A stretch of 6,977 bases of DNA from Chlorobiota bacterium (GTDB taxonomy: Bacteria > Bacteroidota > Bacteroidia > Bacteroidales > JAADGE01), in contig JAUVIG010000198.1 in the NCBI GenBank assembly GCA_030592825.1, positions 1 to 6,977 of the forward strand, written 5' to 3'. Made by a program: the position numbers and the translations under genes. The notes beneath the pieces were generated by a model that worked only from the letters and a program-made list of their open reading frames with translations, did no database searches and was not told the origin of the DNA. Of the stretch, positions 6,110 to 6,977 are shown one piece after another (the stretch's first letter is position 1; each line of letters starts with the position of its first letter).

Positions 6110-6977
6110 TTATTCAAATTTAATATTTATTATTTCGTTTTTAAACTCAATTATTATAGTTAAATATGAGTCAACTGCATTCATATTATGATAGCCCGGT
6201 CTAAAATCAGTTTTGGATAAAAGCATTATGATTTTTTCTGTATAAGTTTTTGAAAATGATTCAATGACATCAATATTACCAATTTTACCTGATTTTAAAA
6301 TAACACATTTTAACTTTATCTTTCTATGTTTATCTTTTTGTTCTTTTGAGAGTTTAATATTATCATTTAAATATTTTCTAAAAGCTAATATTCCACCTGG
6401 GTATTGTGCTTTATAATGCAAATCATCAAAAATGTAATTATTAGTGTAAATAAAGTTTGAATTTATACTTCCTGTCATGTCATGTCTATTAAAATCTTTA
6501 TTTATTGAATCACATACAGCCCAAGATATTACCGGTTTCAATGAGAAGGTAATGGAGTCTTGTTCAATTCCCATAAAACCGGATACAAATTTCATTTTAT
6601 AAATTATTTCGGGATTTGCAGGATTTGGTTGATAAACCCAATTAAATTTTACTTCAGATATTCCGTTAGGAATATTTGAACTTACAAGCCAATTGCGATT
6701 ACTGAAAATTTGAAATATTAAAGGATTTTGAATTTTTTTGTTATTGTCTTTAATATAAGGAAAGAAATATTTTATCCATCCGCTGATAAATGGTCCGCCA
6801 CTTCCGTTATCCCATTTGTAAATAGAATTCCAAAATTCTTTATCAATATTACCTTTTGAAGTTGCAATTATTTTGTCAATAATTGGATTAAGTTTATTAA
6901 TCCACATTTCTAATTCATATTTTCTTAAGTAATTTGTATTAGTTTTTAGTTTTTCCCAATCTTCAGGACTCCCTTCC
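6110..6977 (-). CDS. Partial DUF4419-like protein with TonB C-terminal-like domain (5' end outside window)
   Basis: The frame is open from the right edge of the window to a TAA at 6110; 23 codons upstream of the Met at 6907 read EGSPEDWEKLKTNTNYLRKY and beyond, so that Met is internal and the N-terminus is missing. Numbering from that Met, FWNSIYKWDNGSGGPFISGW at 25-44 followed by IKYFFPYI, and later FVSGFMGIEQDS at 107-118 with KPVISWAV at 124-131, look like conserved motifs of DUF4419, a domain of unknown function. From about 169 the protein changes character: YPGGILAFRKYLNDNIKL, KIKLKCVILKSGKIGNIDVI and DFRPGYHNMNAVDSYLTI follow the pattern of a TonB C-terminal domain (PGG...yl...G.i..v...PG...g..v...i.F). 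No membrane segment is visible in this part. Function is unknown; domain calls are from motif recognition only. Confidence 0.85.
   Translation of the reverse strand, partial: EGSPEDWEKLKTNTNYLRKYELEMWINKLNPIIDKIIATSKGNIDKEFWNSIYKWDNGSGGPFISGWIKYFFPYIKDNNKKIQNPLIFQIFSNRNWLVSSNIPNGISEVKFNWVYQPNPANPEIIYKMKFVSGFMGIEQDSITFSLKPVISWAVCDSINKDFNRHDMTGSINSNFIYTNNYIFDDLHYKAQYPGGILAFRKYLNDNIKLSKEQKDKHRKIKLKCVILKSGKIGNIDVIESFSKTYTEKIIMLLSKTDFRPGYHNMNAVDSYLTIIIEFKNEIINIKFE

Noticed and set aside
6110..6907. Complete gene starting at the Met at 6907
   Set aside because: The reading frame stays open to the window edge with protein-like sequence upstream, so this Met is most likely internal and the gene is truncated by the window.

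Overview
The window is AT-rich and looks like a chromosomal segment from a member of the Bacteroidota. Three observations point there: several genes have a TAnnTTTG box (the -7 element of the Bacteroidota primary sigma factor) just upstream; starts are preceded by A/T-rich leaders rather than clear Shine-Dalgarno sites; and the proteins (an SUI1-family factor opening MAKDWKDRLG, a long DEAD-box helicase with a DbpA-type C-terminus, a beta-barrel protein whose signal peptide ends in VAQ, a TonB C-terminal-like module) have the flavour of that phylum. Genus cannot be set from this sequence.

Layout from left to right. Bases 1-263 form a gene-free, strongly palindromic unit bounded by 22-bp perfect inverted repeats, with two further hairpins nested inside; it resembles a non-autonomous transposable element (MITE) lying 14 bp past the stop of the next gene. 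On the minus strand follow a small acidic protein of uncertain family (278-832, weakly TerB-like) and a DEAD-box RNA helicase (884-2581), each with its own promoter-like box. A 271-bp divergent intergenic region holds the helicase promoter and a promoter for the plus-strand pair: a class I SAM methyltransferase (2853-3572) and an outer-membrane beta-barrel protein (3622-4722). The barrel gene converges on an SUI1/eIF1-like gene (4833-5165, minus) with a 15-bp inverted repeat between the two stops. The 328-bp gap 5166-5493 carries two copies of a GC-rich palindrome in an otherwise AT-rich setting. A second, unrelated SAM methyltransferase (5494-6093, plus) converges on a minus-strand gene that runs off the right edge (6110-6977) and combines a DUF4419-like region with a TonB C-terminal-like domain.

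The genes look like independent housekeeping or accessory units, not one pathway: strands alternate, most genes have their own promoter-like sequence, and the only plausible co-transcribed pair is 2853-3572 with 3622-4722. I do not see a defence system, CRISPR array, phage module, tRNA or rRNA. The most unusual items are the nested palindromic element at the left edge, the DUF4419/TonB_C domain combination at the right edge, and the paired GC-rich palindromes.
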